Of a stretch of DNA of 64,000 bases, positions 46,086 through 54,845 are shown piece by piece. The notes beneath the pieces are model-generated. The model was not told where the DNA came from and did not search any database. It was given only the letters and a program-made list of their open reading frames with translations. Source of the DNA: Actinoallomurus liliacearum (GTDB lineage: Bacteria > Actinomycetota > Actinomycetes > Streptosporangiales > Streptosporangiaceae). The stretch lies in NCBI RefSeq assembly GCF_039542035.1, contig NZ_BAABHJ010000004.1, forward strand, positions 36,252 to 100,251, written 5' to 3'. Position numbers and translations under genes: made by a program. Within the stretch, counting starts at the first letter, position 1; each line of letters starts with the position of its first letter.

Positions 46086-46142
46086 GCGATAAACGTCGCA
46101 AAGATCGCTAACCTCCGGAAACACGGCTTGCGATTACATCGC
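46086..46142. promoter_or_regulatory. Repeated GCGAT/ATCGC half-sites in kinase-importer divergent spacer
   Basis: The 157 bp spacer between the kinase and ABC genes contains GCGAT at 46086 and 46130 and the inverse ATCGC at 46104 and 46138. The last pair forms a compact dyad around TAC. This is a plausible response-regulator binding region controlling both operons; not matched to a known consensus. Confidence 0.45.
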
Positions 46143-46186
46143 GAGCAAGACTTAACGGCCCGGAAACGCACTCGTAACCTCCCGGC

Positions 46187-47032
46187 ATGCCAACGCAAGC
46201 AGAGCCTGACGGCCCCGCGATCGAGCTCCGCGACGCGACCAAGCGCTTCCGCTCCTCGTCGGGTGGAGTGCACACCGCCGTCCGCGACCTCGACCTGACG
46301 GTGCGCGCCGGTGAGTTCGTCGCCGTGGTCGGCCCCACCGGGTGCGGCAAGTCGACCACCCTGTCCCTCGTCTCCGGCCTGGAGCCTCCGTCGGCCGGCG
46401 AGGTCCTCGTGCACGGGCGGCCGGTCGACGGCATCCCCGACGGGGTCGGGTACATGTTCCAGACCGACGCCGTGCTGCCCTGGCGCACGGTCCTCGACAA
46501 CGTCGCCGCCGGCCCCCGGTATCGCGGCGTCCCCAAGCGACAGGCGCGCGAGCAGGCGCGCGACTGGGTCCGCCGAGTGGGTCTCGGCGGCTTCGAGTCG
46601 TACTACCCGCACCAGCTCTCGGGCGGCATGCGCAAGCGCGTCGCCCTGGCTCAGACGCTCGTCAACGAGCCGTCCATTCTGCTCATGGACGAGCCGTTCT
46701 CCGCCCTGGACGTGCAGACCCGCGGGCTGATGCAGGACGAGCTGCTCCGCCTGTGGGCCGGTGACGACCCTCTCGGAAAGGGCGGCGGCGCGGCCGTCGT
46801 CTTCGTCACGCACGACCTGGAAGAGGCCGTCGTGCTCGGCGACCGGGTCGTGGTGATGACCGCGAGCCCCGCCACCGTCAAGGCGTCCTTCGACGTGCCG
46901 CTGAAGCGGCCGCGCGACGCCGAGGAGATCCGGCTCACCCCCGAGTTCCTCGAGATCTACCGCGAGGTGTGGGAGTCGCTGCGCGAAGAGGTCCAGATCA
47001 CCCGGGAGAGGGGTACCGGCAATGCTGCTTGA
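46187..47032 (+). CDS. ABC importer ATPase (nitrate/sulfonate/taurine type)
   Basis: This 281 aa SsuB/TauB-like ATPase has Walker A GPTGCGKST, Q-loop MFQTDAVLPWRTV, signature LSGGMRKRVALAQ, Walker B ILLMDEPFSALD and H-loop VFVTHDLEEA. It drives uptake with the permease encoded next, which overlaps it by 11 bp. Substrate unknown; the family also includes aliphatic sulfonate, pyrimidine-precursor and riboflavin importers. Confidence 0.92.
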   Translation: MPTQAEPDGPAIELRDATKRFRSSSGGVHTAVRDLDLTVRAGEFVAVVGPTGCGKSTTLSLVSGLEPPSAGEVLVHGRPVDGIPDGVGYMFQTDAVLPWRTVLDNVAAGPRYRGVPKRQAREQARDWVRRVGLGGFESYYPHQLSGGMRKRVALAQTLVNEPSILLMDEPFSALDVQTRGLMQDELLRLWAGDDPLGKGGGAAVVFVTHDLEEAVVLGDRVVVMTASPATVKASFDVPLKRPRDAEEIRLTPEFLEIYREVWESLREEVQITRERGTGNAA

Positions 47033-47870
47033 GCTGGACGACCACGCGACCGCCGTCGCCCAGGCCCGCGCCGCGGGCCGCCGCCGGGCGTTCTCCGTGA
47101 ACGCCGTCCGGGTCCTGCTGGTCGTCGCCGTGCTGGGCTCGTGGGAGCTGGCGGCGACGTACTGGATCGACCCGTTCTACTATTCCAAGCCCAGCGCGAT
47201 CTGGCACCGGCTCGTCGACTGGTTCACGAACGGCACGTCGCAGGGGTCGATCTGGACGCAGATCGCCTACACGCTGGAAGAGGCCCTGATCGGGTTCGTG
47301 CTCGGCAGTGTCGGCGGCGTGGTGCTGGGCATCGTCCTGGGCCGCAGCCGGTTCCTGTCCGACGTGTGCGCGCCGTTCATCAAGGCCGCCAACGCGATCC
47401 CCCGCATCATCCTGGCGTCGCTGTTCGTCATCTGGTTCGGCCTGGGCATGTCGTCGAAGGTCGCGACCGCGTTCATCCTGGTGTTCTTCGCGGTGTTCTT
47501 CAACGCCTTCCAGGGCGCCCGCGAGGTCGACCGCAACCTGGTGAACAACGCGCGGATCCTCGGCGCGAGCCGTACCGCCGTGCTGCGCACGATCGTCGTG
47601 CCCAGCGCCACCTCCTGGATCCTCGCCTCCCTGCACTCGGCGTTCGGGTTCGCCATCATCGGCGCGATCGTCGGCGAGTACAGCGGCGCGGACAAGGGTC
47701 TCGGCCTGCTGATCAACCACGCCCAGGGCACCTTCGACTCGGCCGGCATCTACGCCGGGATGATCGTCATCACGGTGATCGCGCTGCTCGCCGAGTGGCT
47801 CCTGACCCTCCTCGAACGCCGGCTGCTGCGGTGGCGCCCGCCCGTCGCCGGCAACGAGGCACGGATCTGA
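47022..47870 (+). CDS. ABC importer permease (SsuC/TauC-like)
   Basis: This 282 aa protein has six hydrophobic segments and the EAA-like cytoplasmic loop (NNARILGASRTAVLRTIVVPSA) that couples to the ATPase. It overlaps the ATPase gene by 11 bp and precedes the binding-protein gene by 80 bp. Confidence 0.9.
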   Translation: MLLELDDHATAVAQARAAGRRRAFSVNAVRVLLVVAVLGSWELAATYWIDPFYYSKPSAIWHRLVDWFTNGTSQGSIWTQIAYTLEEALIGFVLGSVGGVVLGIVLGRSRFLSDVCAPFIKAANAIPRIILASLFVIWFGLGMSSKVATAFILVFFAVFFNAFQGAREVDRNLVNNARILGASRTAVLRTIVVPSATSWILASLHSAFGFAIIGAIVGEYSGADKGLGLLINHAQGTFDSAGIYAGMIVITVIALLAEWLLTLLERRLLRWRPPVAGNEARI

Positions 47871-47950
47871 CCCCCCTCCCCCAAAACCTCACCCTCCCCC
47901 GCCCGCCGTCCGCACCGTCGCGGACGGGCGCGTACCCAAGGAGAGCTCAC

Positions 47951-49006
47951 ATGCGCACCACCACCCGTATCGCCGCGGCGGCGCTCGCCGCCACGACCGC
48001 CCTGTCCCTCGCCGCCTGCCGCGACTCGCGCACCTCGTCCGGCGGGAGCGGCGGGGGCAAGCAGGGCGGCACCGTCCAGATCATGGTCGGCGGCATCGAC
48101 AAGGTCATCTACCTGCCGGCCAAGCTGACCGAGCAGCTCGGCTATTTCAAGGAGCAGGGCCTCGACGTGCAGCTGCTGACCGAGCCGGCGGGCGCGCAGG
48201 CCGAGAACGTCCTCATCTCGGGCGACGTCCAGGGCGTCGTCGGGTTCTACGACCACACGATCGACCTGCAGACCAAGGGCAAGTGCATCGAGAGCGTCGT
48301 CCAGTTCGCCGACGTGCCGGGCGAGGTGGAGGTCGTGGCGGCCGGGAAGGCCGGCCAGATCAAGTCCCCGGCCGACTTCAAGGGCAAGAAGCTCGGCGTC
48401 ACCAGCCCCGGCTCCTCCACCGACTTCCTGACGCAGTACCTGGCGACCAAGAACGGCGTGCCGACCTCCGGGTACACGACCGTCAAGGCGGGCGCCGGCC
48501 AGACGTTCATCGCCACCCTGAACAACGGCGGCATCGACGCGGGCATGACCACCGACCCGACGGTCGCCAAGCTCGTCAGCACCGGCAAGGGGAAGGTCAT
48601 GCTCGACATGCGGACGGAGGCGGGCACCAAGGCGGCGCTCGGCGGCCTGTACCCGTCCAGCTCCCTGTACATGAACTGCGACTACGTCAAGAACAACGCG
48701 GCGACCGTGCAGAAGCTGGCCAACGCGTTCGTCAAGACGCTGGGCTGGATCAAGGCGCACAAGCCGGCGGAGATCGCCGCGAAGATGCCGGCGGACTACG
48801 CCGGCGGTGACCCCAAGCTGTACGAGCAGGCGGTCAACGACACCATCGGCATGTTCACCGCGGACGGCGTCATGCCCGCCGACGGGGCGAAGAACGTCCT
48901 GAACGTGCTCGCCCAGTTCTCGCCGAACGTGAAGGGCAAGCAGGACACCGTCGACCTGTCCAAGACCTACACCACCGAGTACGTCTCCAAGGCGCCGAAG
49001 CAGTGA
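47951..49006 (+). CDS. Lipoprotein substrate-binding protein (NMT1/SsuA-like)
   Basis: This 351 aa protein has a lipoprotein signal peptide with lipobox LSLAAC (Cys22) and a Ser/Gly linker. A type 2 periplasmic-binding fold of the NMT1/SsuA family follows (YLPAKLTEQLGYFKEQGLDV, DFKGKKLGVTSPGSSTDFL). ATG 47951 has AAGGAGAG upstream. It delivers substrate to the importer above; conserved family members bind sulfonates, nitrate or thiamine precursors, and the ligand is not deducible. Confidence 0.9.
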   Translation: MRTTTRIAAAALAATTALSLAACRDSRTSSGGSGGGKQGGTVQIMVGGIDKVIYLPAKLTEQLGYFKEQGLDVQLLTEPAGAQAENVLISGDVQGVVGFYDHTIDLQTKGKCIESVVQFADVPGEVEVVAAGKAGQIKSPADFKGKKLGVTSPGSSTDFLTQYLATKNGVPTSGYTTVKAGAGQTFIATLNNGGIDAGMTTDPTVAKLVSTGKGKVMLDMRTEAGTKAALGGLYPSSSLYMNCDYVKNNAATVQKLANAFVKTLGWIKAHKPAEIAAKMPADYAGGDPKLYEQAVNDTIGMFTADGVMPADGAKNVLNVLAQFSPNVKGKQDTVDLSKTYTTEYVSKAPKQ

Positions 49007-49011
49007 CCGAA

Positions 49012-49047
49012 CGTACGGCCCCGGGAACGGGTTCCCGGGGCCGTACG
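49012..49047. terminator. Perfect 17-bp hairpin between convergent genes
   Basis: Arms 49012-49028 and 49031-49047 are perfect complements around GG, 6 bp after the binding-protein stop and 9 bp before the convergent dehydrogenase stop. It probably terminates both directions. Confidence 0.75.
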
Positions 49048-49055
49048 CGTCGTCG

Positions 49056-50477
49056 TCACATGTCGACGGCGAGGTACTTCAGCTCGACGTAGTCGTCGAT
49101 GCCCTCGAAGCCGCCCTCGCGGCCGATCCCGGACTCCTTCACCCCGCCGAACGGCGCGGCCGGGTTGGAGACGAGCCCGCGGTTGAGCCCGACCATCCCG
49201 GTCTCGAGCGCCTCCCCGACCCGCAGCGCGCGCTTCAGGTCACGGGTGTAGGCGTAGGCGACCAGGCCCGCCTCGGTGTCGTTGGCCGCCGCGATCATGG
49301 ACTCCTCGTCCGGGAAGACGGCGATCGGCGCGACCGGAGCGAAGATCTCCTCGCGCATCACCCGGGCGTCCACCGGCACGTCGCCGAGCACGGTAGGCGG
49401 GTAGAACCATCCCGGGCCGTCCGACACCTTCCCGCCCGTACGAAGGGTCGCGCCGCGTTCGAGGGCGTCGGCCACCAGACCGGCGACGCGGTCGCGCGCC
49501 CGCTCGTCGATCAGCGGGCCGACCTCCGTCTCCGGGTCGAGTCCGGGACCGAGCCGCAGGGAACCGAGCCGCTCCGCGAGACCCGCCGCGAACTCCTCGG
49601 CGACGGCCTCGTGGACGATGAACCGGTTCGCCGCGACGCACGACTCTCCGGTGTTGCGCATCTTCGCCACCACCGCGCCGTTCAGCGCGGCGTCCAGGTC
49701 CGCGTCGTCGAAGACGAGGAAGGGGGCGTTCCCGCCCAGTTCCATCGTCGTCCTCAGCACCTTGCCCGCGGCCTGCTCCATGAGCCTCTTGCCGACCGGG
49801 GTCGAGCCGGTGAACGAGAGCAGCCGCAGTCGCCCGTCCGCGATCAGGGCGTTCGTCACCTCGGGGGCGCGGTTCGTCGGCAGCACGCTGAGAACGCCGT
49901 CCGGCACGCCGGCGTCGGCCAGCAGCCGGCCCAGGGCCAGCGCGGACAGGGGGGTGGCCTCGGCCGGCTTGATGATCATCGTGCAGCCCGCGGCGATCGC
50001 CGGGCCGACCTTCCTGGTGACCATCGACAGCGGGAAGTTCCACGGCGTGACCAGATAGGCCGGACCGACCGGCTGCCGGGTGGTCAGGATCCGGTAGTCG
50101 CCGCCCGGCGCGACCCGGTACTCGCCACCGACGCGGACGGCCTCCTCGGCGAACCAGCGCAGGAACTCGGCGGCGTAGGAGACCTCACCCAGCGACTCGG
50201 CCATCGGCCGTCCCATCTCCCGGGTGGTGAGCCGGGCCAGCTTCTCGGCACGCTCGTGCATCAGCTCGTACGCCCGGCGCAGGATCTCCGAGCGGTCGCG
50301 TGGAGCGGTCGCGGCCCAGGAGGCCTGAGCGGCCGCGGCGGCGTCGAGCGCGCGTACGGCGGCGTCCGCGTCGGCGTCCGCGACCGAGGCGAACACCTCG
50401 CCGGTCGACGGATCGATGACGTCGAAGGTCCCCTCCGCCGCCGTCCACGTGCCGCCGATGTAAAGCCGGTTCTCCAT
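49056..50477 (-). CDS. gabD: Succinate-semialdehyde dehydrogenase (NAD(P)+)
   Basis: This 473 aa aldehyde dehydrogenase has the GabD-like catalytic blocks VTPWNFPLSMVTRKVGPA, FTGSTPVGKRLM, MELGGNAPFLVFDDADLDA (Glu) and NTGESCVAANRF (Cys), and ends FGGVKESGIGREGG. It oxidises succinate semialdehyde to succinate, linking GABA breakdown to the citric acid cycle; related aldehydes are possible. Start ATG 50477 has GGGAGG upstream. It is divergent from the CDP-alcohol phosphatidyltransferase gene. Confidence 0.85.
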   Translation of the reverse strand: MENRLYIGGTWTAAEGTFDVIDPSTGEVFASVADADADAAVRALDAAAAAQASWAATAPRDRSEILRRAYELMHERAEKLARLTTREMGRPMAESLGEVSYAAEFLRWFAEEAVRVGGEYRVAPGGDYRILTTRQPVGPAYLVTPWNFPLSMVTRKVGPAIAAGCTMIIKPAEATPLSALALGRLLADAGVPDGVLSVLPTNRAPEVTNALIADGRLRLLSFTGSTPVGKRLMEQAAGKVLRTTMELGGNAPFLVFDDADLDAALNGAVVAKMRNTGESCVAANRFIVHEAVAEEFAAGLAERLGSLRLGPGLDPETEVGPLIDERARDRVAGLVADALERGATLRTGGKVSDGPGWFYPPTVLGDVPVDARVMREEIFAPVAPIAVFPDEESMIAAANDTEAGLVAYAYTRDLKRALRVGEALETGMVGLNRGLVSNPAAPFGGVKESGIGREGGFEGIDDYVELKYLAVDM

Positions 50478-50739
50478 GCCGATCGCCTCCCAGAGCCTCT
50501 CGCACCGCACGTTACCCGCCAGGCCGAGGGCAACCCATCGCAGGTCGGGCACCGGTCGGCCGACCGTGGTGCGGTCGCTCCCGTGGTCGCCCACCAGGCG
50601 ATAAACCGACCGAAGCCAAAATTCGCGTAAACAGGGGGTAAACCTTGAAGTTCGCCGGAGCGTCTGACGGAGTACCAATCAAAATCCCCGGGCTCGGCGA
50701 GTTCCGGGCCATCCCTCATATGACCAAGGGGCCAACCGT
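50478..50739. promoter_or_regulatory. Divergent spacer between gabD and phosphatidyltransferase genes
   Basis: This is a 262 bp spacer. A stretch from 50600 to 50690 has more A/T (AAACCGACCGAAGCCAAAATTCGCGTAAAC, split by purine-rich runs) and likely contains the promoter of the plus-strand gene. No operator is recognised. Confidence 0.3.
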
Positions 50740-51642
50740 ATGAAGTTCACGCTCGAAGAGGTGAAGTCCCAGACCTTCAAGGCTCGGGACGCCTGGTGGA
50801 CGGTGTTCCTCGTGGACCCCCTGGCCGGCCGACTCGTCGTCGGAACCGCGAACAGGACCTCCATCACGCCGAACCAGATCACCTGGGGCGCGCTCTTCCT
50901 CGGCCTCGGCTCGGCCGGCTGCTTCCTCACGGCGGACTGGAAGTGGCTGGTGCTGGGTGCCGTGCTCTACCACCTGAGCTTCGTCCTGGACTGCATGGAC
51001 GGCAAGATCGCCCGGCTCAAGGGCACCGGTACCGTGCTCGGCGGCTGGCTCGACTACGTCTTCGACCGCATCCGCGTCCTCACCTGCACCCTCGCGCTGA
51101 TGTGGGGGGAGTACCGCGCCACCGACAAGGAGATCTACCTCCTCCTGGGCGTCGCGGTCGTCTTCCTCGACATGCTCCGCTACGTCGACGCCCTGCAGGT
51201 GGCGAAGGTCCGGCGGCAGATGCGCGGCGAGCTGACCAAGGCCATCGCCGAGTCGGCCGCCACCCAGACGCCCGTCTTCGCCGAGGACCTGCTGCGCGAG
51301 GACCCCGACCTGGACCCGGACGAGATCAAGACCCGCACCGTCGAGGTGATCGACCTGCAGCAGGAGTTCCGCTCCCGCTTCGCGTGGTACATCCGGGTCC
51401 GTGACTGGCTGCGCGACCACCGCGTCCGTACGCACCTGGTGAGCGGCATCGAGTTCCAGATGGCCGTGTTCATCATCGGACCGCTGGTGAACCAGATCAT
51501 CCCCGTCACCATCGGCGCGGCGGCGCTGCTGCTCGTGTTCGAGTTCGCGATCATGTACAAGCTGTGGCTGTCCTCCCGTGACTTCACCCGCGCCCTCGCG
51601 GAGATCCGGGCCGGCGATTCCCAGCCCGCGCGGGTCGGGTGA
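50740..51642 (+). CDS. CDP-alcohol phosphatidyltransferase family protein
   Basis: This 300 aa membrane protein has the catalytic motif DCMDGKIAR followed eight residues later by GGWLDYVFDR, i.e. the complete D-x2-DG-x2-AR-x8-G-x3-D-x3-D signature. Several TM segments flank a soluble insertion (about residues 150-215) that is unusual for short family members. It joins a CDP-activated alcohol to a second alcohol in phospholipid or related synthesis; substrates cannot be fixed. ATG 50740 has AAGGGG ten bases upstream. It is closed by a 27-bp-arm palindrome. Confidence 0.85.
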   Translation: MKFTLEEVKSQTFKARDAWWTVFLVDPLAGRLVVGTANRTSITPNQITWGALFLGLGSAGCFLTADWKWLVLGAVLYHLSFVLDCMDGKIARLKGTGTVLGGWLDYVFDRIRVLTCTLALMWGEYRATDKEIYLLLGVAVVFLDMLRYVDALQVAKVRRQMRGELTKAIAESAATQTPVFAEDLLREDPDLDPDEIKTRTVEVIDLQQEFRSRFAWYIRVRDWLRDHRVRTHLVSGIEFQMAVFIIGPLVNQIIPVTIGAAALLLVFEFAIMYKLWLSSRDFTRALAEIRAGDSQPARVG

Positions 51643-51671
51643 CCGGTCCTCCCTGCCTCCCGTAGTCCGAG

Positions 51672-51729
51672 CACATCGCCCGGGTCGTGGGCCGCCGCGC
51701 GGCGGCCCACGACCCGGGCGATGTGTTTT
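51672..51729 (+). terminator. 54-bp perfect palindrome with T-run
   Basis: Arms 51672-51698 and 51699-51725 are perfect complements (27 bp), followed by TTTT (51726-51729). It lies 29 bp after the phosphatidyltransferase stop. It is the longest palindrome in the window and a canonical intrinsic terminator in effect. Confidence 0.85.
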
Positions 51730-51785
51730 GACCCGCTTTTTACGGGCACGTGGCGTCCATCACCGCCCACCCACCGGAGGCAATC

Positions 51786-52544
51786 ATGTCGACCGCCACA
51801 GTGGCCGTCATCGTGATCGTCGCGGTTCTGGTCGTAGCGGCCCTGGGCCTCTTCGTCTGGCGGCAGCAGCAGCGCCGCCGGCTGCGCGAGAGGTTCGGGC
51901 CCGAATACGACCGCACCGTGGAACGTCATAACAGCGCCCGCGAGGCCGAGCAGGAACTGCGCGCCCGCGAGCAGCGTCACCGGGAACTGCGGATCCGCGA
52001 CCTCGACCCGACGGTACGCGATCGGTACCGCGCGGACTGGCAGCGGGTGCAGGAGCACTTCGTGGACTCCCCCCAGAGCGCCGTCGCCGAGGCGGACAAC
52101 CTCCTCGTCCGGGTCATGAAGGACCGCGGTTACCCCACCGAGGACTACGAACAGCAGGTCGCCGACCTGTCCGTGGAGCACGCCGGCACGATCGACCGGT
52201 ATCGCACGGCCCACGACATCCGGGGCCGAGCCGACGCGGGCCGGGCGAGCACCGAGGATCTCCGCCAGGCGATGGTCCACTACCGCGCCCTGTTCGCCGA
52301 ACTGCTCGGCGACGGCGAGTCGCTCACTGGCGCCTCTCGTACGGATGTCTCCGACACGGACTCCGCCCGGACGGATGCCGCCGGACACGCGCGGGAGGCC
52401 CGGACCGATGGGCCCGTCGTATCGACCGAGCGGGCCCCGTCCCGGCGGGACGCCGACCCCCGCGGGTCGGCCGACGGGCGGCGGGCCGACGAGTCGGCCG
52501 AGTCAAGGAGGGACGCGGAGGTCGCGGAGGGACGGAGACGATGA
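51786..52544 (+). CDS. Membrane-anchored protein with paired-module domain, unknown function
   Basis: This 252 aa protein has one N-terminal TM helix (VAVIVIVAVLVVAALGLFVW, about residues 5-24) and a charged coiled-coil-like stretch to about 75. A helical module, RYRADWQRVQEHFVDSPQSAV through about residue 180, precedes a disordered acidic/basic tail. A module of the same pattern occurs in the next gene, which it overlaps by ATGA. GGAGG precedes ATG 51786. Function unknown; context suggests a two-protein envelope or cytoplasmic complex. Confidence 0.7.
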   Translation: MSTATVAVIVIVAVLVVAALGLFVWRQQQRRRLRERFGPEYDRTVERHNSAREAEQELRAREQRHRELRIRDLDPTVRDRYRADWQRVQEHFVDSPQSAVAEADNLLVRVMKDRGYPTEDYEQQVADLSVEHAGTIDRYRTAHDIRGRADAGRASTEDLRQAMVHYRALFAELLGDGESLTGASRTDVSDTDSARTDAAGHAREARTDGPVVSTERAPSRRDADPRGSADGRRADESAESRRDAEVAEGRRR

Positions 52545-53371
52545 AGGACTACCAGGACCGGACGGACGAGCGCGCCCGTCCCATGCCCGGCGACCGGCCC
52601 GTCGCGGGCATGCCGATGACCGGCGCCGACGAGGGGCGCGGTCGGACGGCCGACCGTACCGAGGACCACGACACGGAACCGGACAAGATCATCCTGTCGA
52701 GCCGCACGGAGGACGAGACCCGCGAGGCCACCGGGTCCGGACGCGACGACACTCGCGAGCCCCGGATCGAGCCGGGCAGCCCGGCCGACCCGCTGGGCGA
52801 GCGTACGGCCGGGCCCACGGCCACCGCCCGGTCGTACGCTCCTGGCGGCTCGCCGGCCGAGTCGACGGGCTCCGCGCCGACGGACGCGGGACCCGCCGGC
52901 GACGGAGTCGGCCCGGCGCCCTGGACGACCCCGGCCCGCGCCGACGACGAGCGGCCGCCGGCCGACTCCCCCGGCGTGGCCGTCGCGGCGGACGGCTCCG
53001 ACCCCGCCACCGTCGCCGGCGAGTCCGGCACCTCCCTGCCGGCCGGGTCCGGCGCGGACGCCGTGGCGGAGGAGACCGCTCCGGACATCCCGGCCGGTGA
53101 GACGGCCGCCGAGCGGTTCTTCGGCCGGGACGACGCCGACCGGTTCGACTCGCGGTGGCGTGAGGTCAAGGCCGGCTTCGTCGACGATCCCCGCGCCTCG
53201 GTCGAGCAGGCCGGCGCCCTGTGCGAAGAGGCCGTGACCGCGCTGACCACCGCCCTGGAGGACCAGCAGCGGGGCCTGCGGGAGCGGTGGAACGGCGACG
53301 CCGACACCGAACGCCTGCGCACGGCGCTGCGCGCGTACGGTGACCTGCTCGGACGTCTCACCTCCCTCTGA
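52541..53371 (+). CDS. Hypothetical protein, disordered N-terminus plus C-terminal helical module
   Basis: This 276 aa protein has a Pro/Ala/Asp-rich disordered N-terminal region of about 190 residues without a signal peptide. The C-terminal helical module contains RFDSRWREVKAGFVDDPRAS and LRTALRAYGDLLGRL. The module parallels the preceding protein's RYRADWQRVQEHFVDSP and LRQAMVHYRALFAELLG. Start ATG overlaps the upstream stop. No known enzyme motif. Confidence 0.7.
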   Translation: MKDYQDRTDERARPMPGDRPVAGMPMTGADEGRGRTADRTEDHDTEPDKIILSSRTEDETREATGSGRDDTREPRIEPGSPADPLGERTAGPTATARSYAPGGSPAESTGSAPTDAGPAGDGVGPAPWTTPARADDERPPADSPGVAVAADGSDPATVAGESGTSLPAGSGADAVAEETAPDIPAGETAAERFFGRDDADRFDSRWREVKAGFVDDPRASVEQAGALCEEAVTALTTALEDQQRGLRERWNGDADTERLRTALRAYGDLLGRLTSL

Positions 53372-53390
53372 CCCCGCCGACCAGGCCGTC

Positions 53391-53424
53391 GAAGCGGCGG
53401 GCGCCCTCGGGTGCCCGCCGCTTC
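53391..53424 (+). terminator. 12-bp hairpin
   Basis: Arms GAAGCGGCGGGC (53391-53402) and GCCCGCCGCTTC (53413-53424), 20 bp after the gene pair, ending CTTCTGTTC. Confidence 0.65.
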
Positions 53425-53547
53425 TGTTCGGGCGGCCGGCGAGTCGGTCCCGGCCGCCGAGGGCGCCTGCCGGATCAGGACGGACGGCGAGGGCGGCAGC
53501 GGCTGCTCCGAGCGTTCCGCTCGCGGGCGTGACGGTCGTCCCGCTCG

Positions 53548-54627
53548 TCAGGCCGGGTGCGGAGCGGACAGGCGGCCGCTCAGCCAGGCGTACGCCTGGG
53601 GCAGCATCGAGTTCCAGACCGAGGCGTTGTGGCCGCCCTTGGGCAGGACGTACAGGAAGGCCGCCGTCGGTGGCTTCACGAGCGGCATGATCTGGTTGAT
53701 CGCCTGGTCGGAGTTGCGGTCCTGCCGGGTGCCGGCCAGCAGCAGGCTGACCGGCGGACGGTGCGCGCGCAGCAGGTCGAGCACCGAGTTCTGCGCGAAC
53801 AACGCGTGGTCCCGGCGGACCTCCGGAGTCTGCGGAACGGCGTCTCCCTGCATGGTGACGGCCGCGCTGAACAGGTCCGGCCGGCGGATCGCCATCTTCG
53901 CCGCGCAGTAGCCGCCGGTGGAGAACCCCATGAGCCCCCAGCCGCTTCGGTCCGGCTGGACGCGGAACGCCCTGGTCACCGCCTGGCGCACGTCGTCGGT
54001 GAGCCAGGTCTCGACGCGTGGCCCGCCGGGGAAGTCGACGCACTCGGTGTCGCGGCCGTGCACGACCGTCGTCACCGGAGCGACGAGGATGAAGGGGTGC
54101 GCGCGGCCGGCCGTGATGGCCTCCTTGAGGGCGGCGGCGCCGTGCACGGCGTGGAACCAGGTCGAGGGGGTCCCGGGGTAGCCGGGCAGGAGTTCGACGA
54201 CGGGATAGGTCTGGTGGGCGTTGGCCGGCGAACCGTACCCGGGCGGCACCCAGACCAGGATTCGCGAGCGCACCCCGGAGTGTTCGCCGGTGATCGTCGC
54301 GGTGTAGACGTCCGGGTCCAGTTTCGGCGTGCGCTCGAAGCGCGCCGGCCCGCCGCCCACGCCTCCCGCGCCGACCTGCTCGATCGGGGTGCCCTCGCCC
54401 TTGCCGCCGCCGAACAGATCGCTCCAGGAGGCGTAGAACTCGAAGTAGTGGTTGAGGCTGACGCCGCCGACGAACAGCGCGAAGACCTGGCACATCACGA
54501 TCATGAACAGCCGGACCGTGACGGCGAGCCGTCCCTTCACGCGGTTCCACACGTACAGGCAGGCCACCGGCCCCCCGATGGCGAGCAGGACGACCGCGAT
54601 GAGAAGCGGCCAGCCCATCAGTCCCAT
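53548..54627 (-). CDS. Membrane-anchored alpha/beta hydrolase (putative esterase, Ag85/EstA-like)
   Basis: This 359 aa protein has two to three N-terminal TM segments (about residues 5-65) and then an esterase-D/antigen 85-type domain. Visible motifs are LLPGYPGTPSTW (oxyanion region), nucleophile GFSTGGYCA, and the His in LPKGGHNASVW. Family members act as acyltransferases or esterases on surface lipids and glycans. The start MGLMGWPLL leads straight into TM1. Substrate unknown; an envelope role is likely from topology. Confidence 0.78.
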   Translation of the reverse strand: MGLMGWPLLIAVVLLAIGGPVACLYVWNRVKGRLAVTVRLFMIVMCQVFALFVGGVSLNHYFEFYASWSDLFGGGKGEGTPIEQVGAGGVGGGPARFERTPKLDPDVYTATITGEHSGVRSRILVWVPPGYGSPANAHQTYPVVELLPGYPGTPSTWFHAVHGAAALKEAITAGRAHPFILVAPVTTVVHGRDTECVDFPGGPRVETWLTDDVRQAVTRAFRVQPDRSGWGLMGFSTGGYCAAKMAIRRPDLFSAAVTMQGDAVPQTPEVRRDHALFAQNSVLDLLRAHRPPVSLLLAGTRQDRNSDQAINQIMPLVKPPTAAFLYVLPKGGHNASVWNSMLPQAYAWLSGRLSAPHPA

Positions 54628-54797
54628 GTCGTCCCCCGAAGAACCGTTGACGCGAGCAGGCCGAGGCTAAGTGGCGGCTCGCGGCCCCGGCTCCTGATTC
54701 ATCCGCTTTTCGAGCGATGTTCACCCGGGAATCCGCTCGGCTCCGCCCGCGAGAGGAGCGCCGGGGACCCGCCGTGTTCCCCCATCCGTATGCCCGA

Positions 54798-54826
54798 GGG
54801 GCCGGGCGGGTGAACCGCCCGGCCCC
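54798..54826 (-). terminator. 12-bp hairpin downstream of S33 hydrolase gene
   Basis: Arms GGGGCCGGGCGG and CCGCCCGGCCCC around GTGAA, 20 bp past the minus-strand stop at 54846. Confidence 0.65.
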
Positions 54827-54845
54827 TGCCGGTCGCCGTGGGCGG

